From UBA6623 sp965238125 (lineage in GTDB: Bacteria > Acidobacteriota > Terriglobia > Bryobacterales > UBA6623): a DNA stretch of 64,000 nt. The stretch spans positions 4,464,001 through 4,528,000 of the forward strand of contig OZ250179.1 of the NCBI GenBank assembly GCA_965238125.1, in the 5' to 3' direction. The position numbers were made by a program, and so were the translations under genes. Within the stretch, counting starts at the first letter, position 1; each line of letters starts with the position of its first letter. Shown piece after piece: positions 17,078-26,047 of this stretch. The notes under the pieces are model-generated. The model did not search any database and was not told where the DNA came from. It saw only the letters and a list, made by a program, of their open reading frames with translations.

Positions 17078-19270
17078 GTGGGGAATTCCGAGTTAGTTCG
17101 TTTTGGCTCCTTTGAGCTTGACCCGGCGTCGGGCGAGCTACGCAAGGCCGGCACTCGGGTCAGGTTGCAAGAGCAGCCGTTTCAGGTCTTGTGGGCGCTG
17201 GTTGAGCGGCCGGGCGAAGTCGTCACCCGCGAGGACCTCCGCAAACGTCTCTGGTCCGGCGACACTTTCGTCGAATTCGACGACGGATTGAACACCGCCG
17301 TCCGCAAAATCCGCCAAGCCCTGGGAGACTCGGCCGACAATCCGCGTTTCGTCGAAACGCTGCCGAGGCGCGGTTACCGCTTCATCGCGCCGTTGGACCA
17401 CCCCCGGAACCTCTCGGGCCCCAGTGGGCCGCCTCCCGACGCACCCGAAGCGACGCCCGGAACGCGCAAACGCGGGCTTTCAAGGCCGCGCTTCGGATGG
17501 TTCACGGCAGCAGCCGCCGCGGTCCTCGCGGCACTGCTGTGGTGGGGATATTTCGCCCCTTCCGACACCACGGCACCCGCCGGCGCCATGACCATGGCCC
17601 CTCTCACGAGCTACCCCGGGACGGAAAGATATCCGAGCTTCTCGCCGGACGGCGAACGGGTGGCTTTCGCCTGGGACGGAGAGAGCCGGGATAACTTCGA
17701 TATCTACATTCAGAACATCGGTTCGCATGGTCCGCCGGTGCGCCTGACCACCGACGCCGCGCATGACCTCAGCCCGACTTGGTCTCCGGACGGCGACTTC
17801 ATCGCTTTCGCGCGAACATCCGACCCCTTCGCTCTTCTTCCCGCCGGCGTTGCCATTCAATGCGAGATTTTCGTGATGCCCGCGATCGGGGGACCACCGC
17901 GGAAGGTGGCCGAGTCGTCCTTTCCGCGGATCGCCTGGCTGTCGGACGGCGAATCGTTTCTTGGGAGTCTGCGACCGGCTCCCGACGAGCCGCCGGCCTT
18001 GTTTGTCTTCTTCGCGAATGGCGTGAAGAAGCAGCTGAGCCGGCCGCCCGCGGGCTCTTTGGGAGACTTTTTGCGGGCGGTGTCTCCCGATAGGCGGTCA
18101 GCCGTTTTCTTTCGCTCGCTGGGCACAAATGTCTCGGTGTTGTTGAGCGTGGATGTTCAAGCGGATTTCACACCCCAGCGCCCCCCGACCGAGTGGACAT
18201 CAACGATAACGATGGCCGCATTCCCGCAAGCCACTTGGTCGCCTGACGGGCGTGATTTGATCGTCGGTTCACTGATGGGCCAACTGGCTCGTTTGTCCCG
18301 ACCGGGCGGCGACCCCGTCGCTTTACCCCTCACGGCGACGTATGTGATCGATCCCGATGTCTCGGCGAAGGCAAACAGGCTCGTCTTCAGCCGCCTAACC
18401 TGGGAGGCAAATCTTGGTGTCCTGCGACGAAAAAGCGCCGAGGTCGGCTTTGGTCAAACGGAGACGTTTCCGTCTTCGACTCTCTGGGACTCCTCCCCCC
18501 ATTACTCCCCCGACGGCAAGCGCGTCGCGTTTACTTCCGCGCGAACGGGGTTACGAAGCATTTGGGTCAGCGAAGCAGACGGTTCCGGCGCGACGCTGCT
18601 GCACACTTTCGGATCCAATATGGCGGGTTCTCCCCGCTGGTCGCCCGACGGCCGGCGGATCGCCTTCGATTCGCCTGTTGAGGGGACCTTTGACATCTAT
18701 GCTATGAACGTCTCCGGGGGCAAGCCACTCCGGCTCACCGGCGGGCCCGCTTTCGACCACATACCGAGGTGGTCGGCGGACGGCCGGTGGCTGTACTTCA
18801 CCTCGAAACGATCCGAGCGTTCGGAGATTTGGAAGGTTTCGGCCGCGGGGGGTGAGCCGCGACAGGTCACGCGAAATGGGGGAACGCTGGCGTTGCCGTC
18901 GCCGGATGGAGCATTCTTGTATTACCTCAAAGACGAGAATCTCCCCTACAATCAGCACTCGCAACTGTGGCGGATGCCGATCGAGGGCGGCGCAGAGCAA
19001 CTAATAATCGAGCGCGTCTTTTCTCGTAACTTCGCGGTAACCGAGAAGGGAATCTACTTCATGCAGGGACCCGAGGGAGGTTCGGCGGTCGAGGGCTTCG
19101 CCGTGCTCTACTTCGATCTTGCCGGAGGAGAAATTCGCGCGTTGACGACTCTGCGGCCCGAAACCCAGCCTTTCTACGGCTTCACGGTTTCACCCGACGA
19201 ACTGACGATCTTGTACACGTATCGAGACGCCATCGGCGCTGATTTGATGTTGGTCGAAAACTTCCGCTGA
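17078..19270 (+). CDS. Winged-helix DNA-binding protein with membrane segment and TolB-like propeller
   Basis: About 730 residues from the GTG at 17078, which follows GGAGAAGG; an in-frame TTG at 16979 adds 33 residues without domain content. Residues ~5-100 form an OmpR/PhoB-type winged helix: VRFGSFELDPASGELRK, VLWALVERPGEVVTRE, FVEFDDGLNTAVRKIRQALGD and the wing GYRF. A helix at about 145-165 (WFTAAAAAVLAALLWWGYF) spans the membrane, so the C-terminus should be periplasmic, as in CadC. The rest consists of TolB/PD40 propeller repeats with recurring SPDG..IAF and SPTWSPDG motifs. It ends with LMLVENFR, like its neighbour. It probably senses something outside and regulates transcription; targets are unknown. 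Confidence 0.82.
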   Translation: MGNSELVRFGSFELDPASGELRKAGTRVRLQEQPFQVLWALVERPGEVVTREDLRKRLWSGDTFVEFDDGLNTAVRKIRQALGDSADNPRFVETLPRRGYRFIAPLDHPRNLSGPSGPPPDAPEATPGTRKRGLSRPRFGWFTAAAAAVLAALLWWGYFAPSDTTAPAGAMTMAPLTSYPGTERYPSFSPDGERVAFAWDGESRDNFDIYIQNIGSHGPPVRLTTDAAHDLSPTWSPDGDFIAFARTSDPFALLPAGVAIQCEIFVMPAIGGPPRKVAESSFPRIAWLSDGESFLGSLRPAPDEPPALFVFFANGVKKQLSRPPAGSLGDFLRAVSPDRRSAVFFRSLGTNVSVLLSVDVQADFTPQRPPTEWTSTITMAAFPQATWSPDGRDLIVGSLMGQLARLSRPGGDPVALPLTATYVIDPDVSAKANRLVFSRLTWEANLGVLRRKSAEVGFGQTETFPSSTLWDSSPHYSPDGKRVAFTSARTGLRSIWVSEADGSGATLLHTFGSNMAGSPRWSPDGRRIAFDSPVEGTFDIYAMNVSGGKPLRLTGGPAFDHIPRWSADGRWLYFTSKRSERSEIWKVSAAGGEPRQVTRNGGTLALPSPDGAFLYYLKDENLPYNQHSQLWRMPIEGGAEQLIIERVFSRNFAVTEKGIYFMQGPEGGSAVEGFAVLYFDLAGGEIRALTTLRPETQPFYGFTVSPDELTILYTYRDAIGADLMLVENFR

Positions 19271-19272
19271 CG

Positions 19273-19404
19273 TGGCGTGAGCCTCCAGGCTTGCCGCGAA
19301 CCGAGTCATCGGTTCGTGTCCGCGAATGCGCGAGATCTTGCGCAACGGCTTTCGAAGACACGCCCCGATGACTCGGGGCGCGGCAAGCGTGGACGCTCAC
19401 GCCA
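19273..19404. repeat. Inverted pair of two-hairpin elements with compensatory changes
   Basis: Arms 19273-19320 and 19357-19404 are inverted copies: 42 of 48 positions agree. Each arm itself contains two hairpins: one with loop TCCA (AGCC-TCCA-GGCT against AGCG-TCCA-CGCT) and one with loop GTCA (AACCGA-GTCA-TCGGTT against CCCCGA-GTCA-TCGGGG). All six differences fall in these small stems and keep them paired. The element begins 3 nt after the stop of the upstream gene; it may also serve as a transcript end. Confidence 0.75.
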
Positions 19405-19436
19405 CATCAAGGTCGTTCGCAGGCTCCCGAAAGCGC

Positions 19437-19442
19437 TATAAT
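19437..19442 (+). promoter_or_regulatory. Possible -10 element of the kinase-fusion gene
   Basis: TATAAT stands 65 nt before the ATG at 19507. The hexamer 17 nt upstream (CGTTCG) is a poor -35. It is supported by the -10 match alone. Confidence 0.25.
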
Positions 19443-19506
19443 TCTCTTGATTTCCAACCGCAAGCCGTGAATCGCGAATGGACGTGGGGAGAGGTCCGGC
19501 GCTTCG

Positions 19507-22500
19507 ATGCCCGATTCGATTGAAATTTCGAAGGTAGTGCGGTTTGAGACCTTCGAAGTGAACGTGAAGACGGGCGAGTTGCGCAAGGGCGGCGTGAAGA
19601 TTCGTCTGCCGGAGCAGGCGTTTCAAGTGCTGGCCGCGCTGCTCGAACGCCCCGGCAAGCTCGTCACGCGCGACGCCCTCCGAGAACGGCTTTGGCCCGA
19701 CGGAACCTTCGTCGATTTCGAAGACGGCCTCAATACCGCCGTCAGGAGATTGCGGCGGGCGCTGGGTGATTCCGCCGACGAGCCTCGCTTTATCGAAACC
19801 CTGCCGCGCCGCGGCTATCGCTTCATCGGACCGGTCGAATTACTCGACCCGGCGGGCCAAGTCGTCGGGCTGCCCGAAGGCGCGGGGGACGAGCGCACCG
19901 TTGCCCACTACCGCCTACTCAAAAAACTGGGCGAGGGCGGCATGGGCGTCGTCTACAAAGCCCTCGATACGAAACTCAATCGCCCGGTCGCGCTGAAGTT
20001 TCTCGCGCCGCGGCTGACGCTTGACCCCGAAGCCAAGAAGCGCTTCCGGCGTGAAGCCCAAGCCGCCGCCGCGGTCGATCATCCGAATATCTGTACGGTC
20101 TACGAAATCAACGAGGTCGATGGGCAGATCTATATCGCCATGGCCTTTATCGAAGGTCCAAGCCTCGACAAGAAAATCGCGGGCGGTCCTCTGCCGCTCG
20201 ACGAAGCCTATGACATCGCGATCCAAACCGCGCAGGGCCTGCACGCCGCGCACGAAAAAGGCGTGGTTCACCGCGACATCAAGGGCGCGAACATTCTGCT
20301 CACCACCGATGGTCAAGTCAAAATCGCTGACTTCGGCCTGGCGCAGCTCGCCAGCCCCGACCAACTGACAAAGACCGGCACGACGCTCGGCACGCCGGCC
20401 TATCGTTCGCCTGAACAAGCACGCTGGGAGAAGCTGGACCGCCGCACCGACATTTGGTCGCTCGGCGTGGTGCTGTATGAGATGGTTTGCGGGCAATTGC
20501 CTTTTCGGGGTGGAGTCGAGCAGGCCGTCATGCACGCCATCCTGCACGCCGACCCGGAACCGCTGACCGCAGTGCGAACAGGCGTTCCGATCGAGCTCGA
20601 CTATCTGGTCGACAAGGCGCTGGCGAAAGAGCGCGACGAGCGTTATCAGCACGTCGATGAGGTGCTGGTCGATTTGCGCACGTTGCGGAAGGAACAACCG
20701 AGCGGTGCAGAGCGACTGCGAACCACTCCCGGCACGCCTCGTTCCCGTCCCCGGCACCGGCGAAAAAGATCGATCAAGGCATGGGCCGGTGTGGCCGCGG
20801 CGGTTGTTCTGGCGATTGCGGGTGCGGCCGCCTGGAACCTTCTACGCACCACCGAGCCGCCCCTCGAACCCCTACAGCCGGTTCCGCTCACCAGTTACCC
20901 GGGCGAGGAAGCCGGCCCCACATTTTCCCCCGACGGCGATCGAGTGGCCTTCTGGTGGAACGGGGAGCAACCGGACAATTCCGACATCTACGTCAAACTC
21001 ATCGGGCCCGGTCCGCCTCTGCGACTCACTACCGATCCGGCCCAGGATCACAGTCCCGCCTGGTCACCGGACGGCCGCTACATCGCCTTTCTCCGGGGAC
21101 CTCCCTCGGACCGAAATAAGAAGGGGCTCTATCTGATTTCCGCGCTCGGCGGGACAGAGCGCAAGCTGGCTGAGACCCGGACACCCCTCTACATCCGTTC
21201 CATGGGTACCTGCCTGAACTGGTCTCCGGACAGCCGTTGGCTGGCCGTGTGCGATCGGGAGGATGATTCGCTCGGGCCGTTGGGCATATTTTTGCTCTCG
21301 GTGGATTCCGGCGAAAGGCGAAGACTGACCTCGCCGCCCGCCGAATCGACCGAGGGTGACGCGGACCCCGTCTTTTCTCCAGACGGCCGCTCGCTCGCCT
21401 TCACGCGGTTCGGCGGCGGGATCGTCAACGATCTCTACCTGCTGGATCTAGGCGACGATCTGACCCCAAAAGGCGAGCCGCGGCGGCGGACCTTTACGGA
21501 GCACCCTACCCTCAGTCCTGTTTTCACCTCCGACGGTCGCGACCTTGTCTTCTCTGTCGGCGCTCTAGGCGGCGCGGGCCTTTGGAAAGTTTCAGTGTCC
21601 GGGGATGCGCCGCCCGAACGGCTGCCGTTCGGGGAGCGCGGGGCTTTCCCGGGAATCTCCCGTCGCGGGAACCGGGCGGCGTATACATCGTTTGAGGCGA
21701 ACCTAAACATATGGCGTCTCAATCTTCCCAATACCGATGGCGCGACCGGCACGGCGGTCAAGTTCATTTCTTCTTCCCGGGCGGACTTTGAGCCGGAATA
21801 TTCTCCCGACGGCAACCGCATCGCGTTCATGTCGAATCGCTCCGGCAGCTACGAGATTTGGAAGTGCGACAGCGACGGTTCGAACCCCGTGCAGTTGACT
21901 TCGTTTGGCGCCACGTTGACGAACGCCGCCCGTTGGGCTCCCGATGGGAAGAGTATCGTGTTTGGCTCCGATGCCGAAGGGCATCTCGATGTCTACGTAG
22001 TCAGCGCCGAAGGCGGTGCGCCGTGGCGCTTGACGAGCAATCCGGCGACAGACTACCACCCGGCTTGGTCGCGAAGCGGGAAGTGGATCTACTTTATGTC
22101 AAACCGCAATGGAGATAACCAGTATTTCAGGATGCCGGCGGAAGGAGGCCCCGCCCAGGTGGTTACGGCCGGGGCGGGCATAGCGATGGAGTCTCCCGAC
22201 GGCAAATGGTTTTACTTTCCGCGGGGCGCCCACCAAGCCTTGTGGAGAATCCCGGTCGAGGGAGGCGAGGAAGAACAAATCCTCGACGCGACGCACATGG
22301 CTTTCTTTGATGTCGTCGAGGACGGGGTTTATTTCATTCCCCCGTCCACTCCGGAAGCCGGTTTTTCGCTCCAATTCCTCCGCTTTGCCACGGGCGCGGT
22401 CGAGCCGATTTATGACTTCGAGAGACAGCCGGTTGGCCCCGTGAGCGCCGCCCCCGACGGCCGATCGATTCTCTTCGGCCTGATGGACGAAATGAGGGCG

Positions 22501-22530
22501 GACATCATGCTGGTCGAAAATTTCCGCTGA
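19507..22530 (+). CDS. Winged helix - Ser/Thr protein kinase - TM - TolB propeller fusion
   Basis: A 1,007-residue protein in four parts. Residues ~10-110 are a winged helix very like that of the upstream gene (FVDFEDGLNTAVRRLRRALGD, RRGYRF). Residues ~135-395 are a complete Hanks-type kinase: G-loop GEGGMGVVYK (142-151), Lys164 in VALKFL, HRDIKGAN (H255, D257), DFGLA (D276) and the activation-loop end GTPAYRSPEQ. A helix at ~425-450 spans the membrane. The remainder is a PD40/TolB propeller with repeated SPDG motifs, ending IMLVENFR. The DNA-binding and kinase parts are cytoplasmic and the propeller periplasmic. Compared with the upstream paralogue, a kinase has been inserted between winged helix and propeller. 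Confidence 0.88.
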   Translation: MPDSIEISKVVRFETFEVNVKTGELRKGGVKIRLPEQAFQVLAALLERPGKLVTRDALRERLWPDGTFVDFEDGLNTAVRRLRRALGDSADEPRFIETLPRRGYRFIGPVELLDPAGQVVGLPEGAGDERTVAHYRLLKKLGEGGMGVVYKALDTKLNRPVALKFLAPRLTLDPEAKKRFRREAQAAAAVDHPNICTVYEINEVDGQIYIAMAFIEGPSLDKKIAGGPLPLDEAYDIAIQTAQGLHAAHEKGVVHRDIKGANILLTTDGQVKIADFGLAQLASPDQLTKTGTTLGTPAYRSPEQARWEKLDRRTDIWSLGVVLYEMVCGQLPFRGGVEQAVMHAILHADPEPLTAVRTGVPIELDYLVDKALAKERDERYQHVDEVLVDLRTLRKEQPSGAERLRTTPGTPRSRPRHRRKRSIKAWAGVAAAVVLAIAGAAAWNLLRTTEPPLEPLQPVPLTSYPGEEAGPTFSPDGDRVAFWWNGEQPDNSDIYVKLIGPGPPLRLTTDPAQDHSPAWSPDGRYIAFLRGPPSDRNKKGLYLISALGGTERKLAETRTPLYIRSMGTCLNWSPDSRWLAVCDREDDSLGPLGIFLLSVDSGERRRLTSPPAESTEGDADPVFSPDGRSLAFTRFGGGIVNDLYLLDLGDDLTPKGEPRRRTFTEHPTLSPVFTSDGRDLVFSVGALGGAGLWKVSVSGDAPPERLPFGERGAFPGISRRGNRAAYTSFEANLNIWRLNLPNTDGATGTAVKFISSSRADFEPEYSPDGNRIAFMSNRSGSYEIWKCDSDGSNPVQLTSFGATLTNAARWAPDGKSIVFGSDAEGHLDVYVVSAEGGAPWRLTSNPATDYHPAWSRSGKWIYFMSNRNGDNQYFRMPAEGGPAQVVTAGAGIAMESPDGKWFYFPRGAHQALWRIPVEGGEEEQILDATHMAFFDVVEDGVYFIPPSTPEAGFSLQFLRFATGAVEPIYDFERQPVGPVSAAPDGRSILFGLMDEMRADIMLVENFR

Positions 22531-22652
22531 GGGGTAGTTTGGGTTGGGCGGAAAGGCCGTTGTCGCGGCCGCTGACGGGGCCGGTTCCGGGTTGTGGCGG
22601 AGTGATGCGCCATATCCGGCACTTCCAAGGCACGGCGCGAGTTTCACACAGA

Positions 22653-22733
22653 CTCCCTGTGGGGCTTTTACCGTCACAGGTTCCCCACCCAGGGCTGATC
22701 GCCCCGGGATATTATCCGATGCCTCTTTGGGGC
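22653..22733. repeat. Three-hairpin interspersed element (TAYTATCCG class), copy 2
   Basis: Three hairpins in the same order as at 3063-3146: CTCCC-TGT-GGGG, then GGGC-TGATC-GCCC, the linker ATATTATCCGAT, then GCCTC-TTT-GGGGC with a wobble pair. Stem sequences differ from the other copy while the linker is kept. It lies between the kinase-fusion gene and the TonB-dependent receptor. Confidence 0.5.
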
Positions 22734-23649
22734 TGATTTACGGTAAACTTTCAGTTCTCGTAAAGCTCCATCAGTGACAAGGGCCACCATGAGTATCTCG
22801 CCCGCGAAAGTGATCCTGGTGGGTGCACTGTGCCTTCTACCGATATCCCCCGCGGCGGCGCAGAGCATCACCGGCACGATTGTCGGGCGCGTGACTGACC
22901 CCAGTGATGCTGTCGTGATTGGCGCGAGCGTGCGGGCGATCAATGTGGCAACGGGAGCAGTGGACGCCGCCACGACCGACGACAGCGGCTTCTACCGCAT
23001 ACCGCATCTGTTGCCGGGGGAATATTTTGTCGAAGTCGAGGCGCCCGGTTTTCAGACGGCGAAGGTCTCCGCACAGCGTCTTAGCCTGGCCGATAATCTG
23101 CGGCTGGACATCCAACTGAAACTTGGGACAGCTACTTTCTTTGTCGAGGTCGAGGAAATAGCCAGCGAGGTGAACACGGAGGACGCCCAACTGGGCAAGG
23201 TGATGCGCGACATCGGGGTGCTGCCGGTGCTTTCGACCGCTGACGGCCGGAATGTGCTTGAACTGGCATCTACTCAGCCGGGCGTCGCCCCCGCCTCCGG
23301 GCTCTTCCGGAATTCCTTCAACGGCCAGCGGAACCGGCAAAACCACGTTGTCGTCGACGGAGCAACCACGAACCTTTCAGCGAATAACATGGCCGTTACT
23401 GCCGCCGTGATTTCGCCGAATGCCGTGGACGAGTTCCGGGTAGTGACAGGCCCGATGAAGGCCGAGTATGGCAGAAACTCAGGCGGCACCCTGATCCTCA
23501 CGACGAAGTCAGGCGGGAACGAGTTCCACGGCATGGCGACCGTAGTCTTCCGCAACCGGGCACTCAACGCCGTCCCTTTCTTTCAGAAATCCGTTCCCGG
23601 CGGAACGCCCAAGACCTTTCCTGACGGGCTTCCCCGCAAGCCTCCTTAG

Positions 23650-25335
23650 CCAGGATTTCCATTTTGGCCCTGGCACGGTCACAGGATACACCCCCGCTGC
23701 GCCGAATACCACGTCTTTTCGCGCTGAACCCTGCACATCACCTCCGCCGGTAGGCGCCAGGGCTCGTCCGTCCGCTCACAGACGTTGATTGAGCGGACTG
23801 AACGGCGCTCCGGCCGACACTGCTCCCTGCGAAACCTTTTTGGAGCCAAAAACTGTTGATCCTCGCCCGGGCAACGCTACCCACCCGGCACAGGCAGCGC
23901 CCAGATCCTATGCAGCATGTCACCGAACAGCCGCCGGTTCAGATGCCCCTCCGCCAGCAGCAACCAGTAGTAGCGAGCATGCTTGACCAGCCGACCGCCG
24001 GTCTTCATCAACCTGTGTTGCAAACTCGTTAGCGACCAGCTTTTGATTCGCTGCGGCAGCCCTAGCCGCCGCCACAGGTTGCCCAGGTTGTAGGCCCGCA
24101 CGCTGAGTTGCAGCCGTACCTCGTTGGCTCGGAAGCGGTGACACGACAAGCGGGTCCAGTGCGTGGCCTGTTTGCCTTCTTTGATCCACTGCTCCGCCGT
24201 GCCGCGCTTGTTGTAGAACCGCACGACCGAGCGGCTCGGCAAGCTCATGCTCGTCACGACAAATCCGACGCGCGGGAATAGTTCGCCCTGGTGATGCTCG
24301 ACCTTGGCGACAACTCGCCTTGCCTTCGACCAGCTCTCGGCCTGATAGCGAAAACTCTTGTAGCGTACTAGGGGCTTGGCGTTCGGCCTGCCCGGTGGCC
24401 GAAACAGGATGTCCTCGATCTCCAGCTCCAGGCTCTTGTTCGCCGGGATGCGAATCACGTAGTCCACGCCGCGCTCCTCCATCGCCTCGTAGATCTCGGG
24501 CTTGGCGAAGGCGGCGTCGGCGCGGAACGTCACCTGTTTGCCCTCCGCCTGTTGTCGTTCGATCTCCGGCAGCTCGTAGCAGCTCGTCCCTGTTTGTCCT
24601 CGGCGCTAGCAGTCGCACGCTTGCCGTTGCCGGGACGCAGCTTCGCGCCTAGGCAGTCGCCGTGCTGGTTGAACAGCAACAGCGGGTGATAGCAGAGGGA
24701 CTCGAAGTGTCCGTTGTAGGCACTGCCTTCCTGTTGGCCGTGGACGGGGCTCTCCGTGGAGTCCATGTCGAGCACCACGCGGTCTGAACCGTCGGGAGCT
24801 TCGGCTTGCGCGACCAGCTCCCGGTTCACTGCCATCAGCCCCAGCAAGTTCTCTTCGCTCGCCAGCATCTCCGTCTCGAAGCCATGCAGCGTCGAGGTCA
24901 AGGCTGCTCCGCGATCCCAGTTCCTCTTCGAGCCGATCAAGCGAAAGGTCGGATCGGCGGATACTCGAACGGCGTCATTGAGGTCCTCGTAGCCAGCGAG
25001 TCGGCTGTAGACCGACTGCCGCAGCAGATCGGCCAGCGGGAACTTCTTGTTCAAGCCTTGTCGCGAGTCGCTGAGATGCTCGTCGATCAGCTTCCCGAGT
25101 CCGAGTCGTTCATCCAGTTCGCGAACGAGAATCAGACCGCCATCCGAGGTGACTCGCGATCCTTGGAAATCGACTTTGAGAAATCCATTGAACGTGAGCT
25201 GAAACGGCTTGTTTTCTTTTTCACCCATCGGGTGTTGACCTCCATGGCGTCCTTATCGGGCTCTAGCCCCTATCAATAAAGACGCTGAAGGTCGCTGGAT
25301 GGTCTGAAGCTCATACATCAAATTGAAAATGCGGG
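23650..25335 (-). mobile_element. IS1380-family insertion sequence, copy 1 (defective)
   Basis: 1,686 bp within the TonB receptor gene, transposase on the minus strand. The left end on the plus strand is CCAGGATTTCC; the right end is TTGAAAATGCGGG, a diverged match to the inner complement GGAAATCCGGG of copy 3. Flanks are CTTAG on the left and CTTAT on the right, i.e. a 4-bp CTTA or a 5-bp duplication with one change. Its ~220-bp segment beyond the transposase stop (23651-23876) is nearly the same as that of copy 3. Confidence 0.85.
23877..25228 (-). pseudogene. IS1380 transposase, frameshifted
   Basis: The N-terminal 200 residues match the two intact copies (MGEKENKPFQL start, TSDGGLILVRELDERLG, DSTESPVHGQQEGSAYNGHF with a catalytic Asp). 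Near 24530-24640 extra bases after LRPGN shift the frame; the rest (FRADAAFAKPEIYEAMEERG to PVPGG) continues in another frame from about 24540. No full-length product can be made, so this copy cannot move on its own unless helped by the intact copies. Confidence 0.88.
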
Positions 25336-26047
25336 CTTATAGCAGCCTCGACTTCGATGTCAATCTGGGCGGGCCGATCCAGCGGAACAAGACCTTTTTC
25401 TTCGCCTCCTATCTGGGTTTCCGGCGGCGCACAGAACTTCCCAGCACTGCGACTGTCCCCAACGACGGCGAGCGTCAAGCTATCGAGACGTTCGGAACGG
25501 CGCAAGCTCGGACGCTGCTTGCGCTGCTGCCACGCGCCACCGAAGGCAACACCCTCTTTAGCGGCCTGCGAAACGACCTCGATCGCGACCAGGTCCTGTT
25601 CAAGATCGATCATCATTTCAGTGCAGCGAACCGCCTGGCAGTCACGTATTTCCGCGAAGATGCGAGAGGAATAGGAACCTTTCCCGCAGTGCCTGTGCCG
25701 GGTTTCGAATCGCGAAACGAGAGTCGAAACCAAAACCTGATCGTGCGCGACACACACTCGTTCGGCCCGAATCTATTTCACGAGTTCCGGGCGGCACTCC
25801 AGCGGGTTCACGCGGATTTCGGGACTCCCGCGAATCCGATCTCACTGAGCAGTTTAGGCTTGGACGCCATCGTTCCCGACATCCCCGAGAAGCAATCGGC
25901 GCCGTTCGTTGTCATCGCGGGCTTCGCGGTGTTCGGGGACCTCGGTTTTCCTGCAGAGCTCACCGATACCACCTTTCAATTCGTCGATAACGTGAGTTGG
26001 ACCCGCGGTCGGCACGCCGTCAAGTTTGGGGGGAACTTCAACTTAAC

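Noticed and set aside
19273..19404. Simple rho-independent terminator
   Set aside because: No T-run follows either arm, and each arm folds into two small hairpins with compensatory changes, better explained as an interspersed element.
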